Shown: piece by piece, positions 47,846 to 55,943 of the stretch
Layout: each line of letters opens with the position of its first letter
Numbering within the stretch: position 1 is the stretch's first letter
Source of the DNA: Acaryochloris sp. CCMEE 5410
GTDB taxonomy: Bacteria; Cyanobacteriota; Cyanobacteriia; Thermosynechococcales; Thermosynechococcaceae
Length of the DNA: 64,000 nt
Assembly: GCF_000238775.2 (NCBI RefSeq)
Contig: NZ_AFEJ02000001.1
Span: 1,302,001 to 1,366,000, forward strand
Direction of reading: 5' to 3'
Notes under the pieces: generated by a model
Told to the model about the DNA's origin: nothing
What the model saw: only the letters and a program-made list of their open reading frames with translations
Databases searched by the model: none
Translations under genes and position numbers: made by a program

Positions 47846-47937
47846 TATTTATTAGGGCCTTTATAAGTTAACAACAGAAATGTTGTGACTACAAGAATAG
47901 AAGCAATTGCTGCTAGTATTAAAGATTTTCTATTCAT

Positions 47938-48477
47938 TTCAAGTAACAGCTCAAATGTGCTAAGTACATTTTGTACGGGAAAAATTTAATATTGAATATA
48001 TTTTAATACCTATATTAGTCATCGGCAGAAAATTTACTGAAATTTAAATTCAGTAATCGAATGCTATTTAGAACTTACTAGAAAAATCTGCAAAGGCTCC
48101 CTCCCCTATATAAAAGTTAGAGAAACAAGTAGGTGCAAGGGTAAATCGATTAAAACGTCGAGAAATTGTTAATTGACCATACCCCTCTTTTGTCACATCA
48201 GATAAATGAAATTTGAAGCGACGCAATTACGTTTGGAGTGAATAGCTCAGGTCCTCAGAACATCCGTTTATATGGCTTCTAAAGAATATGGGGCTGAGAT
48301 AAACTCACCTCACTACTCCCCACGCTCCAAATCGATTAATGTCATCAGAAATATTTTGATACTGTTCTATCGATATCAGCATTGAAAATCGACTATCGAG
48401 AAATTTGTTGATATAAAGACTTAAAGAATACTTGCTAAACGTTCGACTGAAGATTTTCTCTATATGTTATCCATGTG
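47938..48477. other. 540-bp AT-rich gap
   Basis: No gene or structured RNA is seen. It presumably carries the promoter of the split receptor gene at its left end. The right part is the end of the accessory island. Confidence 0.4.
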
Positions 48478-48861
48478 TCAAATAGGCTCATTGAAGCAAT
48501 AGCAGAGTCCATCTGGTGCTACGACAAAGAAGACTTGGAATCTTCTTCCATCCCGCTCGTCCACTCGCCAATTCCCGATCTCCACCCCCTTTGCTTCCAA
48601 TTCTGATTTGATGCCCTGAATATTGGAGACCCGTATGGCAGCACCGTCTTGAGACGCATCTCTGCCATTGATGGCGAAACCGATTTTCACATCATCTCTT
48701 GCTAAAACAACGGTGGGATGGGGCTGCTCCTTGCGCTCTACTTCAGCCATGCCGAAGGCTTGGGCATACCAGCTAGACGTGGCATCCAGATCGACGACTG
48801 GTAGGGCTAACACATCCTCTTGAAAGGGGAACGCTGCTTCAAATTTGGGTGGATTAGTCAC
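48478..48861 (-). CDS. VOC (glyoxalase/bleomycin-resistance) family protein
   Basis: A 127-residue single VOC domain: LALPVVDLDATSSWYAQAFGM at the N-terminus and FFVVAPDGLCYCFNEP at the C-terminus, giving one beta-alpha-beta-beta-beta pair repeat. Members bind a metal and modify or sequester small molecules. Substrate unknown. It follows dinB by 46 bases on the same strand and may be the last gene of that operon. Confidence 0.82.
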   Translation of the reverse strand: MTNPPKFEAAFPFQEDVLALPVVDLDATSSWYAQAFGMAEVERKEQPHPTVVLARDDVKIGFAINGRDASQDGAAIRVSNIQGIKSELEAKGVEIGNWRVDERDGRRFQVFFVVAPDGLCYCFNEPI

Positions 48862-48907
48862 TTAGAATCACCTTCCTTTGCTTTTTGTGGGGGTTGCCCA
48901 AACGGTT

Positions 48908-49975
48908 TTAGACAAACCCAATCGATAACTGTTTGGGACTATGGTCTTTGTCTACAAGATTGGCGAGGGTTAGTCCCAAAAGCCGCACCGCCTGCTGTGC
49001 ATCGATATGGACTTGTAATAACTCCTTCCCTAATGCCAAAATTTCATCCACTTCAAACAAGGGATGATCGACCGTGCGACTGCGGGTGATTTGTTGATAG
49101 TTGGCATACTTTACTTTCAGGGTCAGGGTATAGCCAGACCGTTGATTTTCGGCCAACCGCAGGTGAACTTGGGTTGCGATCGCATCCAGTTCTTCCATCA
49201 AAACAGGCAATCCCGAAATATCCGGAAAAAAGCTCCGCTCTGCACCAATGGACTTGCGAATGCGATTGGCCACCACTGGACGCTGATCGATTCCCCTAGC
49301 AATGCCGTAGTAGTAGTGGCCTACCTTGCCAAACTGGCGCACTAATGAAGGTTCAGACCACTGACGCAACTCTGTGCCCGTTTGAATCCCGAGCTGATGC
49401 ATTTTGGCGGCGGTGACCTTACCGATGCCGTGAAACTTCTCAATGGGGAGCTGCTGGACGAAGGTTTCAGCTTGATCGGGAGCCACCAGGGAGAGGCCGT
49501 TAGGTTTTTCCAATCCTGAGGCCATTTTGGCCAAGAATTTATTGATCGATACCCCTGCTGATGCCGTTAAGTGAGTCTCTTGAACAATCAGACGTTTTAT
49601 CTCTCGGGCAATCGCCATTGCTGAGTCTACTTGCGCCTTGTTTTCCGTCACATCTAAATAAGCTTCATCTAGAGAGACTGGTTCCACCCGATCCGTAAAT
49701 TGGTGAAAAATAGCTCGAATCTGCTGAGAGACCTGGCGATAGACCTCAAACCGAGGCGCGACAAAGATCAAGTCCTTGCATTTAGTGGCGGCTACCCGCG
49801 ATGGTGTGGCGGAGAAAATCCCATATTTGCGGGCTTCATAACTGGCGGCGGCGACTGCCCCTCGCTGCTCTGGACGTCCACCCACCACAACGGGCTTGCC
49901 TCGTAGGCGAGGATTATCTCGCTGCTCCACGGAAGCGAAGAAGGCATCCATATCGATATGCAGGATCTTACGCAT
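48908..49975 (-). CDS. dinB: DNA polymerase IV
   Basis: A 355-residue Y-family translesion polymerase. N-terminal MRKILHIDMDAFFASVEQRD holds the first catalytic acids, and VEPVSLDEAYLDVT the second pair. The helix-hairpin-helix region GIGKVTAAKMHQLGI and a little-finger domain follow. It copies past damaged bases. The ATG at 49973-49975 is preferred because it begins at the family N-terminus. It follows the SRAP gene by 16 bases. Confidence 0.96.
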   Translation of the reverse strand: MRKILHIDMDAFFASVEQRDNPRLRGKPVVVGGRPEQRGAVAAASYEARKYGIFSATPSRVAATKCKDLIFVAPRFEVYRQVSQQIRAIFHQFTDRVEPVSLDEAYLDVTENKAQVDSAMAIAREIKRLIVQETHLTASAGVSINKFLAKMASGLEKPNGLSLVAPDQAETFVQQLPIEKFHGIGKVTAAKMHQLGIQTGTELRQWSEPSLVRQFGKVGHYYYGIARGIDQRPVVANRIRKSIGAERSFFPDISGLPVLMEELDAIATQVHLRLAENQRSGYTLTLKVKYANYQQITRSRTVDHPLFEVDEILALGKELLQVHIDAQQAVRLLGLTLANLVDKDHSPKQLSIGFV

Positions 49976-49991
49976 CGTTTTTTGACAGGGG

Positions 49992-50642
49992 CTACAGCAT
50001 CGGCTCAATACATTCAGGCCGATCCACTGTCGGACTGTTGACTAAAGTGGTCACCGGCAAAGCCGATAAATCTTGGACTAAATCCGGGTCAAACAGATGA
50101 AATAGGTGACTCGGGGTTTGTGTATCAAAGTTGAGCCATACCTTATAGTTTTCAGGAGAGATGATCACGGGCATCCGTTGGTGAACGGGGGCCACCACAT
50201 CATTGGGCTGGGTGGTGAGGATAATGCAGGTTTCAATATCGTTCCAAGACTCCCACAGCCCTGCCAGGGCAAAAGGCTGAGGCTTGTGGAAATAATAGGG
50301 TTGCTTCGTGCTTTTATCGACCTTTTGCCATTCATAAAAACCGCTCGCCGGAATCAGACAGCGACGATATTTGATTGCTGAGCGAAAGGAAGGCTTTTCA
50401 TGGGCCGTTTCACAGCGAGCATTAATTAGCTTGTTACCAATACTGGGATCTTTAGCCCAACTGGGAATCAGCCCCCATTGCATCAACCGAAATTCTCGGG
50501 GCTGATGCTGTAGCTGCCGAATCACGGCCACGGGTTGGCTGGGGGCAATATTGTAGCGGGGTGGAAACGGCGGGACATTCTGGAGACCAAAGGCAGTGGC
50601 AATCTCATCTGGGGTTGCCGTCAGGGCAAAGCGACCACACAT
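49992..50642 (-). CDS. SRAP/HMCES-type abasic-site protein
   Basis: A 216-residue SRAP-domain protein. The catalytic Cys2 is exposed after Met removal (MCGRFALTATP). NARCETAHEKPSF, ASGFYEWQ (Glu) and PVHQRMPVI (His) are the other active-site parts. YedK/HMCES proteins crosslink to abasic sites in single-stranded DNA and shield them. It sits between dinB and a small unknown gene, in a unit divergent from recA. Confidence 0.95.
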   Translation of the reverse strand: MCGRFALTATPDEIATAFGLQNVPPFPPRYNIAPSQPVAVIRQLQHQPREFRLMQWGLIPSWAKDPSIGNKLINARCETAHEKPSFRSAIKYRRCLIPASGFYEWQKVDKSTKQPYYFHKPQPFALAGLWESWNDIETCIILTTQPNDVVAPVHQRMPVIISPENYKVWLNFDTQTPSHLFHLFDPDLVQDLSALPVTTLVNSPTVDRPECIEPML

Positions 50643-50644
50643 AA

Positions 50645-50893
50645 TTACTCCACCTCCAGGGACTGTTCAACCAAGTAACGACCGGCAGCCAATGCCATCA
50701 GATGACTTTCATAATACTCACCATCTGTATAAACTTGCCGTTCCGGGGTAATCACCCAACATTGATATCCCTGATCCAAGGTAAAGGACACCCCCACTAG
50801 CCAATTACCTGTAAATCCGATCAGTTCAGCAAGGGTATCCATCTCAACCATCCACACTGGCGGTAAATTTATATCTTTGTGCCGGGTTGACAC
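50645..50893 (-). CDS. Small unknown gene heading the dinB unit
   Basis: A protein of up to 82 residues from GTG at 50891-50893, or about 68 residues from ATG at 50849-50851. Aromatic/Gly-rich ([20 protein letters not shown]) with no known motif. It ends 2 bases before the SRAP start, so the two are translationally coupled. If the GTG is used, its start codon overlaps the -35 region of recA, which favours the downstream ATG. Function unknown; context suggests damage response. Confidence 0.6.
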   Translation of the reverse strand: MSTRHKDINLPPVWMVEMDTLAELIGFTGNWLVGVSFTLDQGYQCWVITPERQVYTDGEYYESHLMALAAGRYLVEQSLEVE

Positions 50894-50915
50894 ATTAGTA
50901 GTACAAGTATACTAT
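50887..50915 (+). promoter_or_regulatory. recA promoter, sigma70-type
   Basis: TTGACA (50887-50892) and TACTAT (50910-50915) separated by 17 bp, 37 bases before the recA start codon. The LexA-like palindrome overlaps spacer and -10, so a repressor bound there would block transcription. Confidence 0.75.
50899..50914. promoter_or_regulatory. LexA-box-like palindrome
   Basis: TAGTACAAGTATACTA, a 16-bp imperfect palindrome with 5-bp TAGTA/TACTA arms. It matches 12 of 16 positions of the LexA site recalled from Anabaena (TAGTACTAATGTTCTA). It lies between recA and the divergent small gene-SRAP-dinB unit and could serve both. Confidence 0.62.
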
Positions 50916-50951
50916 ATAAATTCAATCACCTACCTTTCTTTGGAGAGATGT

Positions 50952-52004
50952 ATGGCCGCTATCACTGAAGCATCAGAAAAGCAAAAAGCCCTAGACTTAG
51001 TTTTGAAAAATGTGGAGCGCTCCTTTGGTAAAGGGTCGATTATGCGCTTGGGTGATGCTGCTCGCATGCAGGTCGAAACCATCTCTAGTGGTGCCTTAAC
51101 CTTGGATCTGGCTTTGGGAGGCGGACTACCCCGCGGGCGTGTGATTGAAATCTACGGCCCAGAAAGTTCGGGTAAAACCACCGTAGCGTTACATGCGATC
51201 GCACAAATCCAAAAAAACGGGGGCGTCGCTGCCTTCGTGGATGCCGAACATGCCCTTGACCCAGTTTATGCTGCTGCCTTAGGGGTGGATGTTTCTGAAC
51301 TCCTGGTCAGTCAGCCCGACTCCGGTGAAATGGCTCTAGAAATTGTCGATCAGCTGGTCCGCTCCAGTGCCGTCGATCTCGTCGTCGTAGATTCCGTTGC
51401 TGCTCTCACCCCTCGCGCTGAAATCGAAGGAGATATGGGTGACTCCCATATGGGGCTGCAGGCTCGACTGATGAGCCAAGCTCTGCGCAAAATCACCAGC
51501 AATATCTGCAAATCTGGCAGCACCGTGATCTTTTTGAATCAGCTTCGGCAGAAAATAGGCGTCACCTACGGTAGCCCCGAAGTTACCACGGGCGGCAATG
51601 CCCTCAAGTTCTATGCCTCCGTTCGTTTGGATATCCGCCGCATTCAAACCCTGAAAAAAGGGACAGATATGTATGGCATCCGCGCCAAGGTCAAAGTAGC
51701 CAAGAATAAAGTTGCGCCCCCATTTCGGATTGCCGAGTTCGATATTCTGTTTGGCCAGGGTATCTCCACCTTGGGCTGCTTAGTGGATATGGCCGAGGAA
51801 ACCAATATCATTGTCCGCAAAGGGGCCTGGTATAGCTTTGACGGCAATAATATTGGTCAAGGTCGAGACAATACGATTCAATATTTTGCTGATAATCCTG
51901 AGTTTACCGATAGCGTGGAGCAACAGGTCCGTCAGCGATTAGAGTTGGGAGCTGAAGTTTCTGCCAATTCCGTTACGGCAGTAGAGGTAGACGCAGAAGT
52001 CTAA
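50952..52004 (+). CDS. recA: Recombinase A
   Basis: A 350-residue RecA. Walker A is GPESSGKT (69-76). [37 protein letters not shown] holds Walker B and the L1 region, and INQLRQKIG-type L2 is seen as [28 protein letters not shown]. It forms filaments on single-stranded DNA for recombination and stimulates LexA self-cleavage. The ATG at 50952 follows GGAGAG. Terminated by a strong hairpin at 52027. Confidence 0.97.
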   Translation: MAAITEASEKQKALDLVLKNVERSFGKGSIMRLGDAARMQVETISSGALTLDLALGGGLPRGRVIEIYGPESSGKTTVALHAIAQIQKNGGVAAFVDAEHALDPVYAAALGVDVSELLVSQPDSGEMALEIVDQLVRSSAVDLVVVDSVAALTPRAEIEGDMGDSHMGLQARLMSQALRKITSNICKSGSTVIFLNQLRQKIGVTYGSPEVTTGGNALKFYASVRLDIRRIQTLKKGTDMYGIRAKVKVAKNKVAPPFRIAEFDILFGQGISTLGCLVDMAEETNIIVRKGAWYSFDGNNIGQGRDNTIQYFADNPEFTDSVEQQVRQRLELGAEVSANSVTAVEVDAEV

Positions 52005-52026
52005 TTTTCACAACAGAGACCAATCA

Positions 52027-52054
52027 GGGTATGGGGCTTCCATGCCCTTTTTTT
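52027..52054 (+). terminator. Rho-independent terminator of recA
   Basis: GGGTATGG (52027-52034) pairs with CCATGCCC (52040-52047) over a GGCTT loop, followed by seven T residues. It starts 23 bases after the recA stop. Confidence 0.88.
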
Positions 52055-52057
52055 CAT

Positions 52058-53047
52058 CTAAGCCGATAATGCACATTTCTCTAGGGTTTGCATCGCCTTT
52101 TTGATAATCTGCCGGACCCGTTCACGGCTAATCCCCAACTTTTGGCCGATTTTCTCCATAGACTTGGGTTTGCCATCTTCCAACCCATATCGCTCAGAAA
52201 TCACAAATCGCTGGCGATCATCCAGCAACGCCAAGTACCCAGACAATTCCTCATCCTGCAGCAGCAGATCGAGGTAGGACTGAGTGGAGTCGTTCCCCTC
52301 AATCAGATCCCCTAGGGTTGTATCCTGCTCACTGCCCACAAACTTGTCTAAAGACACCGTCTCTTGCAAGCTATGGAGGTACTTTTTCAAGCGGGTTAGA
52401 TCCATCTCCATGGCGTCAGCTATTTCAACGACAGTGGGTTCTCGGCCCAGCTCTTGGCTCAACTGATGGCGAGTGCGTTTGATCTGATTACCCACTTGCC
52501 AATGTTTCACAGGCAACCGGACGACGCGACCTTTGTTTTGCAAGGAACGGGTCACCCCCTGCAAAATCCACCAGTAAGCATAGGTACTAAACCGATTCCC
52601 TTGCTCCGGCTCAAATTTATCAACGGCAATACTTAAGCCCAAGTTACCCTCTTGAATCAAATCGAGTAGCGGCAAACCTCGGTTCTGATGTTTCTTAGCA
52701 ATCGAGACCACCAATCGGAGATTCGCCTCGATCATTTTTCTTTTTGCGCGAGGGTTACCTGCCTGGACTTGCCGAGCCAGGGTAATCTCCTCCTCATGGG
52801 TAAGCAGCGGAAACCGCCCTATCTCCTTAAGATAGTAATGAAGACTGTCATGTTGAGTCGCCAATTTCTTTTCCCCACGAATAGCTGTTGTAGTGGTAGT
52901 ACCCCAAAACTGAATCGATAGGAAGTTTTCTTCGTATTTCTTAAAAAAAACTGCTGTTTTTAGCAACTTTACTCCCTCTGATGGCAGAGCGACACCTAAA
53001 GAATGGGGGGCAACAGTGGGATTGGAAAATTCTGTTATTCTGCTCAT
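52058..53047 (-). CDS. Sigma-70 family sigma factor, divergent group 2-like
   Basis: Up to 329 residues with regions 1.2 ([22 protein letters not shown]), 2.1-2.4 ([45 protein letters not shown]), 3 and 4.2 ([22 protein letters not shown]). It lacks region 1.1. Region 2.4 is unusual: [22 protein letters not shown] replaces the common IRQAITRAIADQSRTIRLPVH, so promoter choice may differ. From ATG 53047 it would start only 21 bases from the next divergent gene. A TTG at 52864 with a GGGGAAAAG site upstream would give 268 residues and leave room for promoters. Confidence 0.88.
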   Translation of the reverse strand: MSRITEFSNPTVAPHSLGVALPSEGVKLLKTAVFFKKYEENFLSIQFWGTTTTTAIRGEKKLATQHDSLHYYLKEIGRFPLLTHEEEITLARQVQAGNPRAKRKMIEANLRLVVSIAKKHQNRGLPLLDLIQEGNLGLSIAVDKFEPEQGNRFSTYAYWWILQGVTRSLQNKGRVVRLPVKHWQVGNQIKRTRHQLSQELGREPTVVEIADAMEMDLTRLKKYLHSLQETVSLDKFVGSEQDTTLGDLIEGNDSTQSYLDLLLQDEELSGYLALLDDRQRFVISERYGLEDGKPKSMEKIGQKLGISRERVRQIIKKAMQTLEKCALSA

Positions 53048-53068
53048 GTCCTTGCAGGTCAGCCAGTT

Positions 53069-54283
53069 ATGAGAATACGGGGATTAGTAAAAGCCTCTAA
53101 TCGCGTCAGAGACCAACTCAAAGTTGGCATCCCCAGTCAGGAAGTTTCTGCTTTCCAGCAATATGTGACAGGGACGATTCAAGCCACTGAACAAATTTGT
53201 GCCCAGGCCCAGATCAAACCCAGTCAACTCCCCGTACCATCCCGCAATGCCTACCAGTTTTTGAAAGGGGTCAATCTCAACCGTCTCCCCATTGTTGAAG
53301 CCCCTGCGGCTCCCGGCTCGCCAATGGGGCAAAAAGAAATTTCCATTCAAGGGATTCGGCGTCAATATCAATATTTTCAGGAGCGAATTGCGGAGCTGCC
53401 TCCCTCCGATGCCAAGGCTGAAAATAGGTTGATTCAAAAACTTAGCCAAAGAACAGCTCAAATTGAACAACTCTGTGCAGAGCAGGGGGCAACCCCTGGA
53501 AATTTGACCCCGCAATCTCAACAGCTTTACGGCTGGATGAAATTTCTACAGAGTGATGACCATCTCCATTTGCATGCTGCTGCCGTTCGTCAAGCCACAA
53601 CGATTGTTCAGCAGACCCTGGCTACTCCGAAGTCTTCTTCTAATGCAAAAACTCGTCCATTCAAAGATCTGAAACATCTTAGTCTAGAATTTACGCCGAT
53701 GAGTGCGTTATATCGCTGTCAATTTAAGCATTCTCACCTCAAAATCAAGATTAATGAAGGATTTATTTTGGCGGATCAAGATATTATCCAAGCGGTGATC
53801 CACTCCATGCTGCTGGACAAGACACCTGAAACATCGACCTTGATGACGGAATACTCCCTATCGGAAACATTTACGGAGCTGCTGTTAGCCCTAGAACTGA
53901 TGGTGGATGATCTACGAGAAACCTCTCAAGGCAATGTCTACGATCTGGCGGCAGTGTTTGCCAGCGTCAATCAAACTTACTTTAACCAGGAAGTAACCCA
54001 GCCTCGCCTGTGCTGGAGCAAAGTCTACAGCCATCGGAAGTTTGGTCATTATGAGCCCAGTCGGGATCGAGTGGTGATCAGCCTTAGCTTAGACTCGGCC
54101 AAGCTCCCCCGCTATGTCATTGAGTTTGTGATGTATCATGAGCTGTTACATAAAGTTCATGGCGGGCGAACTCAGAATGGCCGTCGCTGGGTCCATACGC
54201 CAGAATTTCACCGGGATGAGCGGCAATTTAAATATTTCAGCCAAGCTCAACAGCATTTAGAGCGATTAGCCCGGACTCTTTAG
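53069..54283 (+). CDS. SprT-like zinc metallopeptidase
   Basis: A 404-residue protein. The N-terminal two thirds are helical repeats of unknown fold (two related blocks, about 1-70 and 90-170, each with a CAQA/CAEQ-GxTP segment). The C-terminus has the SprT-like pattern: [15 protein letters not shown], then [15 protein letters not shown] with HELLH (357-361) as zinc site and His376/His381 as further ligands. SprT/Spartan proteases cleave proteins crosslinked to DNA. Its neighbourhood (recA, dinB, SRAP) fits that. A YgjP-like or other peptidase role remains possible. ATG at 53069. Confidence 0.72.
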   Translation: MRIRGLVKASNRVRDQLKVGIPSQEVSAFQQYVTGTIQATEQICAQAQIKPSQLPVPSRNAYQFLKGVNLNRLPIVEAPAAPGSPMGQKEISIQGIRRQYQYFQERIAELPPSDAKAENRLIQKLSQRTAQIEQLCAEQGATPGNLTPQSQQLYGWMKFLQSDDHLHLHAAAVRQATTIVQQTLATPKSSSNAKTRPFKDLKHLSLEFTPMSALYRCQFKHSHLKIKINEGFILADQDIIQAVIHSMLLDKTPETSTLMTEYSLSETFTELLLALELMVDDLRETSQGNVYDLAAVFASVNQTYFNQEVTQPRLCWSKVYSHRKFGHYEPSRDRVVISLSLDSAKLPRYVIEFVMYHELLHKVHGGRTQNGRRWVHTPEFHRDERQFKYFSQAQQHLERLARTL

Positions 54284-54419
54284 CTAAAGGCTAACCTTTC
54301 TTTAACCCCAGTCTGCTGCTGGGAGGTGGATAGATTGTTGGCATAGAATAGTGGAGCCAAAGGCCGTCGAAGGCAGTGCTAGCAAGCTTATCGTCAATCA
54401 CCATTACACATTCAGGGAT

Positions 54420-55943
54420 ATGGGAATCAAAAGAAGGGAATTTTTGCTGTTTGGTGGCACTTTATTGTCTGTTGGATTTTGGCAACGATCCCTAGCTCAG
54501 GATCGTCGCACCCTGAAAACCCTGGCGAAGAAAGTCACCGTACGGATTGTTACCCAAGGCACGGCTGGATCTGGGGTATTGGTTAGTAAGAATGGAAATA
54601 CCTACTACGTCCTAACGGCAGGCCATGTTCTCCAAGACACGAATCCTGGGGAAGAAGCCTATATTGAAACCTTTGATGGTCAGCAGCATCCCATCGACAC
54701 CTCAGCCATCCAGTCGGGAGGATCCGTGGATCTAGCCCTGTTCACAATCAAAAGCAACATCAATTATGCAGTGGCAACGTTAGCAGGAAAGGATGACCTC
54801 AGTGAGCTAGATGAAGTCTTTGTGGCTGGCTTTCCGTTGCCGGGGCTGGCGATTACTCAGCCCAAGTATACGATTTCCCCCGGACAAGTGACCTCACTTG
54901 GTAAGCAGGATGGAGGCTATGGCATTACCTATACTGCCGTTACCCAACCGGGTATGAGTGGCGGTCCCGTTCTCAACCGCTCAGGCCAAGTCGCAGGCAT
55001 TCATGGTCGCGCAGAAGGCCAAACTGTGGGAAATGTTGCCGTCAAGTCAGGCTTTAATTTAGCCGTTCCCATTGACACAGCCGTGTCTCTATTTTCTCTA
55101 GAGCAACTGTCAACGGACCAGACGGCAGCCGTCTCCGCTTTGGATAGCGCCTTTGCCTATGTACAAGTCAATCCCCAAGGCAAAATTGTCAAACGGACGG
55201 AGGGGAAAGTCCCGGTATTTCAAGAGAATTTGAGCGATAGCGTCACCCTAGAAATGGTTAGCATCCCGGGTGGGACCTTCACTATGGGTTCTCCTGATCA
55301 AGAGTCTGATCGGGAGAGTCACGAAGGCCCCCAACGTCAGGTGACGGTTCCGGCTTTTTCGATGGGGAAATTTGAAGTGACTCAGGCCCAATGGCGGGCC
55401 ATTATGGGTTCCAACCCTTCAAAGGCAAAAGCCTTAAGTCGCCCCGTGGATAATGTGTCCTGGGAAGACGCCGTTGCTTTTTGCAAAAGACTATCTCAGA
55501 AAACAGGGCAGGATTATCGCTTACCCAGCGAGGCCGAGTGGGAATATGCCTGTCGAGCAGGCACCACCACCCCCTTTCATATGGGACAAACCATTACACC
55601 GGAGTTGGCCAATTATTGGGGAGTCCATGCCTATGGCGACGGTCCCAGGGGACAATACCGTAAAAAGACCGTAGGGGTAGGCAGTTTCCCCGCCAATGCC
55701 TTTGGCCTCCACGATATGCATGGCAATGTGAGCGAGTGGTGCCAAGACACTTGGCATGAGACCTATCAGGGCGCACCAACTAATGGTCAGGCCTGGGAGC
55801 AAGAAGGGACCGCCCATCGAGTCATGCGGGGTGGCTCCATGTCGTCCAACCCCACACTTTGTCGATCTGCGTCTCGTACCTACAACACCTCTGGATTTCT
55901 CACCTATGATGTGGGATTTCGAGTGGTTTGCTCTGCTCTATAG
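54420..55943 (+). CDS. Trypsin-like protease fused to FGE-sulfatase-like domain
   Basis: A 507-residue exported protein. The Tat-like signal (MGIKRREFLLFGGTLL ... SLAQ, about 1-27) is followed by a chymotrypsin-fold protease (about 35-225) with triad His in LTAGHVLQ, Asp in GGSVDLALF and Ser in PGMSGGPV. A formylglycine-generating-enzyme-like domain (about 280-505) has MVSIPGGTFTMGSPDQE and GLHDMHGNVSEWCQDTW. The domain keeps one Cys (TLCRSASR) of the two that the sulfatase-activating enzyme needs. It is convergent with a Ser/Thr kinase gene, the stops meeting in CTATAG. Confidence 0.85.
   Translation: MGIKRREFLLFGGTLLSVGFWQRSLAQDRRTLKTLAKKVTVRIVTQGTAGSGVLVSKNGNTYYVLTAGHVLQDTNPGEEAYIETFDGQQHPIDTSAIQSGGSVDLALFTIKSNINYAVATLAGKDDLSELDEVFVAGFPLPGLAITQPKYTISPGQVTSLGKQDGGYGITYTAVTQPGMSGGPVLNRSGQVAGIHGRAEGQTVGNVAVKSGFNLAVPIDTAVSLFSLEQLSTDQTAAVSALDSAFAYVQVNPQGKIVKRTEGKVPVFQENLSDSVTLEMVSIPGGTFTMGSPDQESDRESHEGPQRQVTVPAFSMGKFEVTQAQWRAIMGSNPSKAKALSRPVDNVSWEDAVAFCKRLSQKTGQDYRLPSEAEWEYACRAGTTTPFHMGQTITPELANYWGVHAYGDGPRGQYRKKTVGVGSFPANAFGLHDMHGNVSEWCQDTWHETYQGAPTNGQAWEQEGTAHRVMRGGSMSSNPTLCRSASRTYNTSGFLTYDVGFRVVCSAL

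Larger units (their letters stand above)
45584..47937 (-). pseudogene. Membrane-anchored ligand-binding protein split by an IS
   Basis: The host gene starts MNRKSLILAAIASILVVT (ATG 47935-47937), is interrupted at 46681-47845, and continues to 45584. Without the IS and one TATTTATTAG copy it is 1,179 bp, a 392-residue protein that reads across the junction as YKGPNKYTILVVGDYSG. It has an N-terminal anchor helix and a type I periplasmic-binding fold (ABC amino-acid or amide type: GHSSSGNTLST; RLVPIDNFQAAKIAEF; DVIIFAGYYEEGG; YAPFGADSIRII). No ABC permease is nearby, so it looks like an orphan sensor. AT-rich like the adjacent aminotransferase. Confidence 0.85.
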
